DNA of 9,541 bases from assembly GCA_026991065.1 (NCBI GenBank), contig JALXCG010000899.1, forward strand, positions 1-9,541, read 5' to 3'. Each line of letters starts with the position of its first letter. Within the stretch, counting starts at the first letter, position 1. A program made the position numbers and the translations under genes. A model generated the notes under the pieces. It was not told the origin of the DNA and did not search any database. It saw only the letters and a list, made by a program, of their open reading frames with translations. Positions 1-6,407 of this stretch are shown piece by piece. Origin of the DNA: JALXCG01 sp026991065 [NCBI: Gemmatimonadota bacterium]. GTDB lineage: Bacteria; GCA-2686955.

Positions 1-897
1 CTGCAGGGAGAGGCGGTGAATCTGCTGGCGGCGGGGAGCGCCGGGCGGATCGTTGTACGGCAAGGGCGCTGGATCGATCATCCCTGGTCGGCGATGAGCG
101 CGGTGGCCGAGGAGGTGCGCCGGGATTTCGAACTGGGCGGCTGGGAAGAGGCGGGCGCCGCGCCTGAACTCGGGCCGGGCACCCATTTGGCCGGTGAGCA
201 GATCGCCTGGGGGGCGGGAGCACGCGCCCAGGGCGGGGTGTTTCTCGACGCCCGCTCCGGCCCGATCATGATCGATGCCGGGGCCGTGATCGGTGCGGGG
301 TCGATCATCAATGGTCCGGCCTATATCGGGCCCTCGACCCAGCTTTTTGCCGCACGCCTCGATGGTGGAGTCGCATTTGGGCCGGTTTGCCGCCTCGGCG
401 GTGAGATCCAGAGCAGCATTGTTCAGGGGTTCAGCAACAAATACCACGATGGCTTTCTCGGTCACGCGCATCTGGGGGCGTGGGTGAATCTGGGCGCCGG
501 CACCACGAACTCCGATCTCAAGAATACCTATGGAGAGATTCAGGTCGATTGTGGTGAGGGGCGTGTGGCCACTGGGTCGCACAAGATCGGCGCTTTGATC
601 GGGGATCATGTCAAAACCGCGATCGGTACTCTTCTCTACACCGGCACAGTGGTGGACGTGGGGGCAACGCTCTTTGCCGGGGCACCCGCCTCCGGCTATA
701 TCCCGGCGTTTGTCTGGGCGACTGAGCGGCCGGTTGCGGTGGCCATGCGCCGCTTCCTTAAAGTGGCCGACACGGTACTGGGGCGCCGCGACTGTGAACT
801 GAGCCCGGCTGCGTGCCGGGTTCTGGAGCAGATTCATCAGGAATCGGCGTCGGCGCGGCAGCGCTATCTGGAGCACGCCAGAAAGCGCAGCAGTTAG
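1..897 (+). CDS. GlmU-like UDP-GlcNAc diphosphorylase / GlcN-1-P acetyltransferase, 5' partial
   Basis: The reading frame is open from base 1 (Leu-Gln-Gly-Glu-Ala) to TAG at 895-897, so the gene enters from the left and the GTG at 16 is only an internal codon. The 298 visible residues match the alternative GlmU family of Bacteroidetes and relatives, which carries an N-terminal nucleotidyltransferase domain and a C-terminal left-handed beta-helix acetyltransferase domain; members are about 400 residues, so roughly 100 N-terminal residues are missing. The linker W-S-A-M...DFEL (about 85-140) leads into a Gly/Ile-rich hexapeptide region (about 200-700). Family hallmarks are visible: GGEIQSSIVQGFSNKYHDGF, LGAGTTNSDLKN, IGDHVKTAIGT and TGTVVDVGA. 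A helical tail follows. The family is thought to make UDP-GlcNAc in the cytosol for peptidoglycan and surface glycans. The stop overlaps the rnhC start. The family call is firm; the exact sugar substrate is inferred. Confidence 0.85.
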   Translation: MQGEAVNLLAAGSAGRIVVRQGRWIDHPWSAMSAVAEEVRRDFELGGWEEAGAAPELGPGTHLAGEQIAWGAGARAQGGVFLDARSGPIMIDAGAVIGAGSIINGPAYIGPSTQLFAARLDGGVAFGPVCRLGGEIQSSIVQGFSNKYHDGFLGHAHLGAWVNLGAGTTNSDLKNTYGEIQVDCGEGRVATGSHKIGALIGDHVKTAIGTLLYTGTVVDVGATLFAGAPASGYIPAFVWATERPVAVAMRRFLKVADTVLGRRDCELSPAACRVLEQIHQESASARQRYLEHARKRSS

Positions 898-1835
898 TGG
901 GGACACACACTGCGGCGCTCGCCGAGCGCGACCGAGCCCGGCTCAAGGACTTTCTCGAGCGCCTTGGATTCGAGTTTCACGAAGCCCCGCATGCCCATTT
1001 CGCCGCCCGTGGTGATGGCGCTCATGTGACCTTCTACCGCTCCGGCAAATTGGTGGTGCAGGGCAAAGGCGCGGACGCTGTCTGGGACTATCTGGCTGCC
1101 ATGGGGCTGGCTGGCGCAGGGGGAGGGGGTGCAGGCAAGACCGCGAGCGAGAAGGCTTCGCCGTCCTCAACCGGTGGCCCTGCCGATCGCCGCGCAGATC
1201 TTGAGAAGCGCCCGTTGCCGCGAATCGGCGGTGACGAGTGCGGCAAGGGCGACTATTTTGGCCCGCTGGTCGTGGCTGCCTGCCGGTGGTCGCCGGCGGC
1301 GGAGGAAGCGCTGATCGGTTCCGGGCTGCAGGACAGCAAGCGGATCAGCGATGCTCGCATCGGCCCTCTGGCCCGGGCAATCCGCGGCGCGACCGAGTTT
1401 CAGGTGCTGAGTTTGAAGCCGGAAACCTACAATCGCCTCTACCGCAAAATGGGAAACCTCAATCGCATGCTGGCCTGGGCCCATGCCCGCGTTCTGGAGG
1501 ATCTGCTCACGCTGCAGCCGGACACACCGCTCGCCGTCATCGACAAATTCGCCAATGAAAAGGTGCTGAGGGGCGCCCTGCTGGCCCACGGCCGGGAGAT
1601 CCGTGTGATCCAGGAGGTGCGGGCCGAGTCAGACCCAGCGGTTGCGGCAGCTTCGGTGTTGGCCCGGGATCGTTTTCTGCGGGATCTTGCGGCCCTCTCC
1701 GAGCAGATAGGGGTTGATCTGCCAAAAGGCGCGACCCACGTCTTGCCGGTGGCGCGTCGCGTAGTGGAGGAGCAGGGGCGAGGGGTTCTGGAACGCATCG
1801 CCAAGCTGCATTTTCGCACGACGGAGCGGATCTAG
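897..1835 (+). CDS. rnhC: Ribonuclease HIII
   Basis: RNase HIII cleaves the RNA strand of RNA-DNA hybrids (R-loops, primers) using divalent metal ions in the cytosol. The GTG at 897 overlaps the upstream TAG (TAGTG), implying translational coupling; it gives 312 residues, the usual family length. An in-frame GTG at 813 would overlap the GlmU-like gene by 85 bases and is less likely. Residues about 10-76 form the TBP-like substrate-binding domain typical of HIII (HVTFYRSGKLVVQGKG). A Gly/Ala/Ser-rich linker (77-105) follows, then the catalytic domain: IGGDECGKGDYFGPLVV (D113, E114), DSKRISD, VIDKF (D216) and AESDPAVAAASVLAR (E254). These make the D-E-D-E set characteristic of HIII; HII has D at the last position. 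The end, LPKGA...AKLHFRTTERI, also matches HIII. No strong Shine-Dalgarno sequence is visible, in keeping with coupling. Confidence 0.93.
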   Translation: MGTHTAALAERDRARLKDFLERLGFEFHEAPHAHFAARGDGAHVTFYRSGKLVVQGKGADAVWDYLAAMGLAGAGGGGAGKTASEKASPSSTGGPADRRADLEKRPLPRIGGDECGKGDYFGPLVVAACRWSPAAEEALIGSGLQDSKRISDARIGPLARAIRGATEFQVLSLKPETYNRLYRKMGNLNRMLAWAHARVLEDLLTLQPDTPLAVIDKFANEKVLRGALLAHGREIRVIQEVRAESDPAVAAASVLARDRFLRDLAALSEQIGVDLPKGATHVLPVARRVVEEQGRGVLERIAKLHFRTTERI

Positions 1836-1844
1836 CATTTTCCA

Positions 1845-1874
1845 TTGACAGAAGCCCTCGTAGAGCGGTAAACA
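1845..1874 (+). promoter_or_regulatory. Candidate promoter of rpsT
   Basis: A perfect TTGACA (1845-1850) lies just after the rnhC stop. Eighteen bases downstream is TAAACA (1869-1874), a partial -10 match (3 of 6). Transcription would start near 1881 and leave a leader of about 30 bases before rpsT. The -35 is strong and the -10 weak. The position between two co-directional genes supports a separate promoter for the ribosomal protein. Confidence 0.45.
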
Positions 1875-1909
1875 AGTCTTTCTGTATTCATTCGAATTGG
1901 AGGAGTCCC

Positions 1910-2167
1910 TTGCCCCATCATCGGTCAGCGGTAAAGCGTCTGCGCCAGGCAGCCGTCGCCCGGCAGAGAAACCGTTTCACCAAGTCCACTCTCAGAACCG
2001 CGATCAAGCGTTTGCGGGCTGAGAAGGATGTAGAAAAGGCACGTGCTGCCTTGAGCAGAGTCCACGGTCAATTGGACCGCGCCGCCAAGCGCCATGTGCT
2101 GCATGGTGGAACCGCGGCACGCCTGAAGTCCAGATTGGCGCAGCACGTCAATCGGCTCGCGGGTTGA
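1910..2167 (+). CDS. rpsT: 30S ribosomal protein S20 (bS20)
   Basis: S20 is a primary 16S rRNA-binding protein of the small subunit. The 85-residue product is basic and alpha-helical and shows the family pattern: HHRSAVKRLRQ at the N-terminus, an RNRFTKSTLRTAIKRLR helix, and DRAAKRHVLHGGTAARLKSR near the C-terminus. The start is TTG, preceded by GGAGGAG at 1899-1905 with a 4-base gap; no in-frame ATG or GTG could replace it without removing the conserved N-terminus. E. coli rpsT also starts with UUG, where the poor start codon matters for autoregulation, so the same may hold here (inference). It stands alone between rnhC and a convergent DUF2723 gene. Confidence 0.96.
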   Translation: MPHHRSAVKRLRQAAVARQRNRFTKSTLRTAIKRLRAEKDVEKARAALSRVHGQLDRAAKRHVLHGGTAARLKSRLAQHVNRLAG

Positions 2168-2211
2168 TCATTCTGGATTGATCCCTGCGGCGCCAGCCGG
2201 CCTCTGTTGGT

Positions 2212-2226
2212 GACCAGTTCCTGGTC
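2212..2226. repeat. Small hairpin between convergent rpsT and DUF2723 genes
   Basis: GACCAG and CTGGTC form a perfect 6-bp stem with a TTC loop in the 83-base gap between two converging stop codons. No T-run follows on either strand, so it is not a clear intrinsic terminator, but it is the best structured element where transcripts from both sides must end. Confidence 0.3.
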
Positions 2227-2250
2227 CGTTCAGAGTCGCGCGCGGCGCAT

Positions 2251-4191
2251 TTAGCGGCGCTCGAGCAGTTTGGCTTGCTCTTCCAGCGCCGCGGCTTTTT
2301 GCTGCTCGCCCATCTCTTTGTATGTGCTAGCCAGCCAGCGCTTGCACTGAATATTGTCAGGGAGCAAGCGGCAAGCTCGCTGCAACTCCTCAAGCATCGC
2401 TTTCCTGTTGTGCATCTGCTCCCAAAACCGCGCTCTCGCCAGGGCGAAGTTCCCATGCTCACGCGCCAGACGCATTGCGCGCGGATCATGGCAGGCCGAC
2501 CCTGACGGGGGAGTGCGCGGAGGGTCGAGCAATTCGCTCGGGTAGGCGGGAAGCCCGGCGGGCAGGTCCTGGCCCGGGGGATAGACGCGCCATGCAACAA
2601 TCCCCGGGAGCGCCCGGAACCCGTTCAGGATCCCCTCTGGCTGGTCCAGGAGTGCGTAAGCGGGGCGTTTCTCCGGACCGCCGCGAAGGATGCCCCGGCA
2701 CAGCGCGACATAGTGGTGCTGGAGAGCAGCGCTGTCGTACGGTTGCCCGGCTTCGAAAGGCTCCAGGGCACGGAGAAACTCTTTTGCATGGGACTCAATG
2801 GCGCTGTAGAGATCGGGCGCCTGCTGTTCCAGATACGCGTAGTACCAGGAGCGGCGCAGCAACTCCTTGTCGATCAGCACGACGTCGGGACGCAGCCCTT
2901 CCACGAAGTGAAGGAAGATCGCGGCTGAATAGGTGTCCCAGCGATCGGTAAGCAGGACGGCGTTGGGCTCCAGGCCGGCCAATAGGGTGCGCGCGTAGTC
3001 GTCGACGACTCGGTAGTCCCCCCGTGCGGCGTAGGTGGCCGAGTGGTCGACCGATAGCTGGAGAATCATCAGGGCTCCCAGAGTGACTGGCCAACGCCAA
3101 CGGGGAGCGTGTCGATAGATCCAGGCCAGAGATGCCCCGCCGAGGAGCACCAGGGCGGCTTCGGCAGGCAGCAAGTAGGTGCGAATGTCCGGGATGTCGT
3201 AGCTCCAGGCCAGCGCGAATCCCACGGCCGCCACGGCAAGCAGGAGAGCCACGGCGCGCCAAGGAGGGCGGCGCCGGCGCCGAATGGACAGGAGCAGAGC
3301 GAGCGCCGCGATCGGCGGCAGCAGTGGGAGATCCTCGACAAAGATGATTCGCAGCAGCTTGCCGGCGGCTGCCGGCCACGTTCCCGGTGGCCGTGAAAAG
3401 AACCAGACGCCGTATTGAGCGCCGCGTATGTGCTGGATAAAGCGCTCCCAGTTATTTGGCGACCCCCAGTTCAGAAGCGGCAATGACGCCGCGCGCAACG
3501 GCAGTTGGAGGAGGATGCTCAGTCCGAGCAGAGCGAAGAGGCCGGCGAGAGTCAGGGTTCGCAGGGCGCCGCGCTCGCCGCTGCGAAGGTGCATCCATCC
3601 CAGCCAGAGACCGGCCGGCGCGAGCGCCAGGACTGACGCATGGTTGCCACTGGCCAGGCCGAAGAGAAAGAACCAGAGGAGGAGAAGCCGGGTGAATGAT
3701 CGGCCGTGACTCGCGGCATTTTGGGCGGCGAGGGCGATGCCCAACTCGATCACGACCAGAAGAAATGTGAGTGCGTAGACTTCTGTCTCCGCCGCGGTGA
3801 GCCAGAGCGTGCGCGCTGTGGCCATGGCGGTGGCTGTGGTCAGCGCGCAGAGCAGCGCCCAGCGGAGTGGCAAACGGCCGCGCCGGGCCCAATGACCGGT
3901 GATCCAGAAGACGCCGCCGATGGCGGCAGCCGCAGGAATGTGGGAAAGCCATGGCAGCACCTCTGCGGCGTGGGAACGTGCCAGGGGCGCGATGGCGTAT
4001 CCGAGAAGGGAGAAGAGCGGATAGCCGGTGGGGTGAATGATGCCGCCGCACATCAGCGCGGTCATCAGTTCGCCGGAATCGATGAGTTCGACCACTCCCG
4101 GATTGCTGGCTGCGTACACGACAAATGCCGCCACGGAACCTGCCGTGGCGGCGCAAAGAAGAACCGCACTTTCGAGGTTTGGCCGCCGCAC
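2251..4191 (-). CDS. DUF2723 family membrane protein (GT-C glycosyltransferase-like) with TPR-like C-terminus
   Basis: This is a large polytopic membrane protein of the DUF2723 family, which is related to GT-C protein O-mannosyltransferases and is common in FCB bacteria. Counting from GTG at 4191 gives 646 residues. The first membrane helix (8-33) is followed by ELIDSGELMTALMCGGIIHP and TGYPLF; the acidic D38/E41 and the HPxGYPL motif are the family signature of the first extracytoplasmic loop. About ten hydrophobic segments follow up to residue 390. A soluble region holds LLTDRWDTY and VEGLRPDVVLID, also family-typical. Residues about 589-643 look like one or two TPR units. The likely role is transfer of a lipid-linked sugar to exported proteins; no substrate can be named. 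GTG 4191 is preferred for its GGAG eight bases upstream. TTG 4242 (663 residues) is possible, 6 bases after the preceding gene. It is last in an apparent HU/COX24-type/DUF2723 unit. Confidence 0.85.
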   Translation of the reverse strand: MRRPNLESAVLLCAATAGSVAAFVVYAASNPGVVELIDSGELMTALMCGGIIHPTGYPLFSLLGYAIAPLARSHAAEVLPWLSHIPAAAAIGGVFWITGHWARRGRLPLRWALLCALTTATAMATARTLWLTAAETEVYALTFLLVVIELGIALAAQNAASHGRSFTRLLLLWFFLFGLASGNHASVLALAPAGLWLGWMHLRSGERGALRTLTLAGLFALLGLSILLQLPLRAASLPLLNWGSPNNWERFIQHIRGAQYGVWFFSRPPGTWPAAAGKLLRIIFVEDLPLLPPIAALALLLSIRRRRRPPWRAVALLLAVAAVGFALAWSYDIPDIRTYLLPAEAALVLLGGASLAWIYRHAPRWRWPVTLGALMILQLSVDHSATYAARGDYRVVDDYARTLLAGLEPNAVLLTDRWDTYSAAIFLHFVEGLRPDVVLIDKELLRRSWYYAYLEQQAPDLYSAIESHAKEFLRALEPFEAGQPYDSAALQHHYVALCRGILRGGPEKRPAYALLDQPEGILNGFRALPGIVAWRVYPPGQDLPAGLPAYPSELLDPPRTPPSGSACHDPRAMRLAREHGNFALARARFWEQMHNRKAMLEELQRACRLLPDNIQCKRWLASTYKEMGEQQKAAALEEQAKLLERR

Positions 4192-4248
4192 GGCCCCTGC
4201 TCCATCGTTGCCCGGAGGTGCATCAGCACATGGGCACACCAAACTGAA

Positions 4249-4344
4249 TCAGATCTTCCTCTTCTTGTGCCGATTGGCGCGGCGACGCTTTTTGCGTTTG
4301 TGAGTCGCGATCTTATGGCGCTTGCGCTTTTTTCCGCAGGGCAA
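4249..4344 (-). CDS. 31-residue COX24/AURKAIP1-domain small basic protein (bS22/mS38-like)
   Basis: A short gene reads MPCGKKRKRHKIATHKRKK followed by RRRANRHKKRKI and a TGA stop. The start is TTG at 4344-4342, with a near-perfect AGGAGGAG (4358-4351) six bases upstream. The pattern KRKRHK-x(3)-HKRKKR-x(3)-NRHKK is that of the very short bacterial proteins annotated as AURKAIP1/COX24 domain proteins, frequent in Bacteroidetes and relatives. The domain is shared with mitochondrial small-subunit protein mS38 and, as I recall, mycobacterial bS22, which binds rRNA near the decoding site. A ribosomal role is therefore likely but inferred. About 60% of residues are Lys, Arg or His. It lies 65 bases after HU and just before the DUF2723 gene on the same strand. 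No separate promoter is obvious, so it is probably co-transcribed with HU. Confidence 0.88.
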   Translation of the reverse strand: MPCGKKRKRHKIATHKRKKRRRANRHKKRKI

Positions 4345-4350
4345 CGAAAA

Positions 4351-4358
4351 CTCCTCCT
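4351..4358 (-). promoter_or_regulatory. Strong ribosome binding site fixing the TTG start of the 31-residue gene
   Basis: On the minus strand AGGAGGAG lies six bases (TTTTCG) before TTG at 4344. Such an extended Shine-Dalgarno match at ideal spacing supports translation of this short frame and suggests high expression despite the TTG start. Confidence 0.8.
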
Positions 4359-4409
4359 ATCGGCTCCAGGCTGTCAGCGGGGGATCCCGCCGGCGCCGGA
4401 GATCCGAAA

Positions 4410-4685
4410 TCACTCGGCCACGCGGGCCTTTAGATCCTTGGATGGTTTGAAAACAGGGACGTCACGGGCGGGCACTTCGACAGCCTCGCCAGTGCGTGGG
4501 TTGCGAGCCATGCGGCCCTTGCGCGACTTCACCTTGAAACTGCCAAAGCCGCGGATTTCGATATTCTGACCTTCGCTCAACGCTTGCGAGATGCACTCGA
4601 TCAGCGTGTCCACCGCCGCTGCGGCATCCTTCTTGGTCAATCCCGTCTCTTCGGCGACCTGTTCAACAAGATCGGCCTTTGTCAT
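4410..4685 (-). CDS. HU/IHF-family DNA-binding protein
   Basis: HU-type proteins are small dimeric nucleoid proteins that bend and compact DNA. From ATG at 4685 the product is 91 residues, the standard length. It begins MTKADLVEQVAEETGLTKKD, continues with a helical dimerisation region, and has the core IRGFGSFKVKSRKGRMARNP, including P63 of the RNP motif at the tip of the DNA-intercalating beta-arm, then TGEAVEVPARDVPVFKPSK. The start is set by GAGGAGGA (4700-4693) seven bases upstream; a longer in-frame reading to 4814 only adds non-conserved Arg-rich sequence. HU and IHF subunits cannot be separated by eye; the sequence looks like a homodimeric HU. A candidate promoter lies about 340 bases upstream, so the leader may be long. 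Confidence 0.95.
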   Translation of the reverse strand: MTKADLVEQVAEETGLTKKDAAAAVDTLIECISQALSEGQNIEIRGFGSFKVKSRKGRMARNPRTGEAVEVPARDVPVFKPSKDLKARVAE

Positions 4686-4875
4686 AGCTGCGTCCTCCTC
4701 AAATGATCGCAGTGTCCTGATGGATGCCACCCGCTGGGCACGCGCTTTTCTCGGCTCTGTCTGGAGACGGAAAAGACCAATCCGGGCAGCCCTCGTTTCT
4801 CTTCTCTCACGCACAACGATTCCACTTCCTGAGCTGCCAAGCCGGATTGACTCGGAAAACCAAGTCGAATGGCCA

Positions 4876-4910
4876 GCACCGGCGAAGGGGAGTTCCCCTT
4901 GAACCGGTGC
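4876..4910. repeat. Strong two-part hairpin in the HU leader region
   Basis: GCACCGG (4876-4882) pairs with CCGGTGC (4904-4910), and inside it AAGGGG (4885-4890) pairs with CCCCTT (4895-4900) around an AGTT loop. A small internal loop (CG opposite GAA) separates the stems, giving 13 bp in all. Neither strand has a T-run after it, so it is not a standard terminator. It would lie in the HU leader on the minus strand, about 190 bases before the start codon. Confidence 0.6.
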
Positions 4911-5005
4911 ACGCGGCTGAAGTGGCGAATCGCTTCCGTCCTCGAACGAAGCCCTGCCGGAAGGCGATCCTGATAGTCATGCCAGCCCGCATCATGATCT
5001 CGATA

Positions 5006-5015
5006 GCGGTACCGC
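5006..5015. repeat. Palindrome GCGGTACCGC near predicted HU transcription start
   Basis: This perfect 10-base inverted repeat lies just downstream of the -10 of the predicted minus-strand promoter (5023-5028), about where transcription would start (near 5016). That is a position where an operator could act. No regulator is known from the sequence. Confidence 0.3.
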
Positions 5016-5022
5016 AGGGCGG

Positions 5023-5052
5023 AAGCTAACAGACGCTCTTCTCCTCTGTCAA
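5023..5052 (-). promoter_or_regulatory. Candidate promoter for HU transcription unit
   Basis: On the minus strand TTGACA (5052-5047) is followed 18 bases later by TAGCTT (5028-5023), which is preceded by TG at the extended -10 position (TGTTAGCTT). The -10 matches in 3 of 6 positions. If used, the HU mRNA would have a leader of about 330 bases containing the 35-base hairpin. A closer promoter that I could not recognise may exist. Confidence 0.35.
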
Positions 5053-5150
5053 TACGCCAAATGTCGATGGTACGCAAAGATGGAAGAGCATGAGTCGATC
5101 CGGTTGGAAATCGAAATGAGCTTTCCGGCAAGAAATCACCGACCGGTGGA

Positions 5151-6407
5151 TCAGCAGTCGGGGTTGGCGAAGAAGAGTTCCTCGTCGGGAATGATCTTCT
5201 GCTTCACGACCTCGACCTTGCTCGCCGCATAGCGCCCGACCTGGGCATCGTCCACCGCCTGGCGGTATTCGGACAGAGCCTTGCGGTACAGCCGATTCAC
5301 TTGGTCCGCCTGGCGCTTGCACTTGCTCTTCTTAAAGGCGCCAACGGCGGCATCCGCGCGGGCCTCATAGACCTCACCGAATGAAGCGTGCAGTTGAGCG
5401 TCGTCGGGGTCGATGGTCAGGCCTTTGCGGACGATGCGTTCGGCATCGTCATAGCGGCCGAGTTTGACGTAGGCGACCGAACAGTGGTGGAGAACATCGA
5501 CGTTCTGGGGGTCAAGACTTGACGCTTTTTCAAATGATTGGGCCGCCTGGTTCCAGTGGCCCATCTTGACATAGCATTGACCGAGTCGCTCGTGGGGCAG
5601 AGGGGAACTTGGGTCGAGAGCGATCAGTCGCTTGTACAGATCCGCCGTTTTTTCCAGGTTGCCGGTCTTGCGGTAGGCGATTGCCAGTCGTTCGTTGAAC
5701 TCGAAATCGTCGGGCTTGAGGTCAACAGCCTTCTGCAGCGGAGGAATCGAGCGCGCCCAGTCTTCGTCGCGCTGATAGAGCATGCCGATGCGGAAGGCCA
5801 GAGCCGCGTCGTCCGGCTGTGCGGCGAGGACGTATTCGTACTGGGCCGCGGCACCGGCGAGATCCTCCTGGGTTTCCAGGAGTTGGGCCAGCCGCTTGCG
5901 CGCTTCCAGGTTGTTTGGGTTTTCCTCGATCTGTTTGTGGTAGAGGGCAATCGCATCGTCATAGCCGCCACCGCGAGTCAGCAGTTGCGCTTTGCCGTCG
6001 AGGGCGCTCTTGTTGCTGGGGTCCAGGGCGAGTACGGCATCGTATTGTGCCTCCGCCTCGTCGAACCGCTCCTCTTCCCAGTAGACTCCGCCGAGGCGGA
6101 GATGAGCGTCGATGTGCGAAGGGTCCAGCGCGATGACCTTTAAATAGTTTTGCTCGGCTTTGTCGAACGCATTCCTCTTGGCTTCCGGCGTAGATGCGTT
6201 TTTTGCCGCCTTGGTGTATTCATAGGCGGTGGAGTAGGCGATCATCACTTGGCGCTGGTCGACAGCCGCCGGGGCTTTGACCGACTCCTCGTTTGGCGTC
6301 AAAGCGGTGTCTTGGGACGGATCCGCGGCCTTGGGTTGCGGCTGGGTGCATCCGGCAGCAAGCACAAGACCGGCAAGTGCCAATGAGGGCATGGAGCGCA
6401 GGGACAT
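5151..6407 (-). CDS. TPR-repeat lipoprotein
   Basis: From ATG at 6407 the product is 418 residues, with GGAGGAG immediately upstream (core 4 bases from the ATG). The N-terminus is a lipoprotein signal peptide, MSLRSMPSLALAGLVLAAGC, with lipobox LAAGC and lipidated Cys20; acylation would anchor it in the inner or outer membrane. An Ala/Pro-rich spacer (21-50) follows. From about residue 64 to 335 there are about eight tandem 34-residue TPR units ending in ALDP, NPN, QPD, KPD, LDP or IDP, with the usual W/L-G-Y-A-P pattern. The basic segment KKSKCKRQ (359-366) breaks the register before a helical tail ending NPDC. TPR lipoproteins usually scaffold envelope or secretion complexes; no partner can be named. 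It follows the small exported protein on the same strand after 306 bases and seems to have its own promoter. Confidence 0.88.
   Translation of the reverse strand: MSLRSMPSLALAGLVLAAGCTQPQPKAADPSQDTALTPNEESVKAPAAVDQRQVMIAYSTAYEYTKAAKNASTPEAKRNAFDKAEQNYLKVIALDPSHIDAHLRLGGVYWEEERFDEAEAQYDAVLALDPSNKSALDGKAQLLTRGGGYDDAIALYHKQIEENPNNLEARKRLAQLLETQEDLAGAAAQYEYVLAAQPDDAALAFRIGMLYQRDEDWARSIPPLQKAVDLKPDDFEFNERLAIAYRKTGNLEKTADLYKRLIALDPSSPLPHERLGQCYVKMGHWNQAAQSFEKASSLDPQNVDVLHHCSVAYVKLGRYDDAERIVRKGLTIDPDDAQLHASFGEVYEARADAAVGAFKKSKCKRQADQVNRLYRKALSEYRQAVDDAQVGRYAASKVEVVKQKIIPDEELFFANPDC

Larger units (their letters stand above)
4686..5150. other. 465-base non-coding region upstream of HU
   Basis: No convincing gene is seen between the HU start and the stop of the TPR lipoprotein; open frames here have Arg/Ser/Pro-rich, shadow-like composition. 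It holds, on the minus strand, the HU ribosome binding site, a two-part 35-base hairpin (4876-4910), a 10-base palindrome (5006-5015) and a candidate promoter (5023-5052). Downstream of the lipoprotein stop there is only a weak 4-bp hairpin (around 5137-5148), no good terminator. I compared it by eye with SRP RNA, 6S RNA and T-box motifs and saw no match. Confidence 0.5.

Noticed and set aside
1106-1140. Walker A-like GGGGAGKT in RNase HIII
   Set aside because: It falls in a Gly/Ala/Ser-rich linker between two domains, with no preceding beta-strand or Walker B; chance low-complexity match.
4377-4405. Nested inverted repeats between HU and the COX24-type gene as a terminator
   Set aside because: GCGGG/CCCGC and GGATC/GATCC are present but no T-run follows on the minus strand, so read-through into the next gene is more likely.
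3706-4569. 287-residue plus-strand frame
   Set aside because: It is antisense to the DUF2723, COX24-type and HU genes, all well supported; a high-GC shadow.
4686-4814. N-terminal extension of HU by 43 residues
   Set aside because: The HU family starts at MTKADLV; a strong Shine-Dalgarno sequence sits seven bases before that ATG, and the extension is non-conserved.
4682-5131. Minus-strand 149-residue frame overlapping the HU start by ATGA
   Set aside because: The overlap looks attractive, but the composition is Arg/Ser/Pro-rich, no family pattern is seen, and it covers the HU ribosome binding site, hairpin and promoter candidate.
4686-5150. Known structured RNA (SRP, 6S, T-box) upstream of HU
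   Set aside because: The conserved core motifs of these RNAs were looked for by eye and not found; only an unassigned hairpin is reported.
5538-6143. 201-residue plus-strand frame
   Set aside because: Antisense to the TPR repeats; its regularity mirrors the repeat structure of the real gene.
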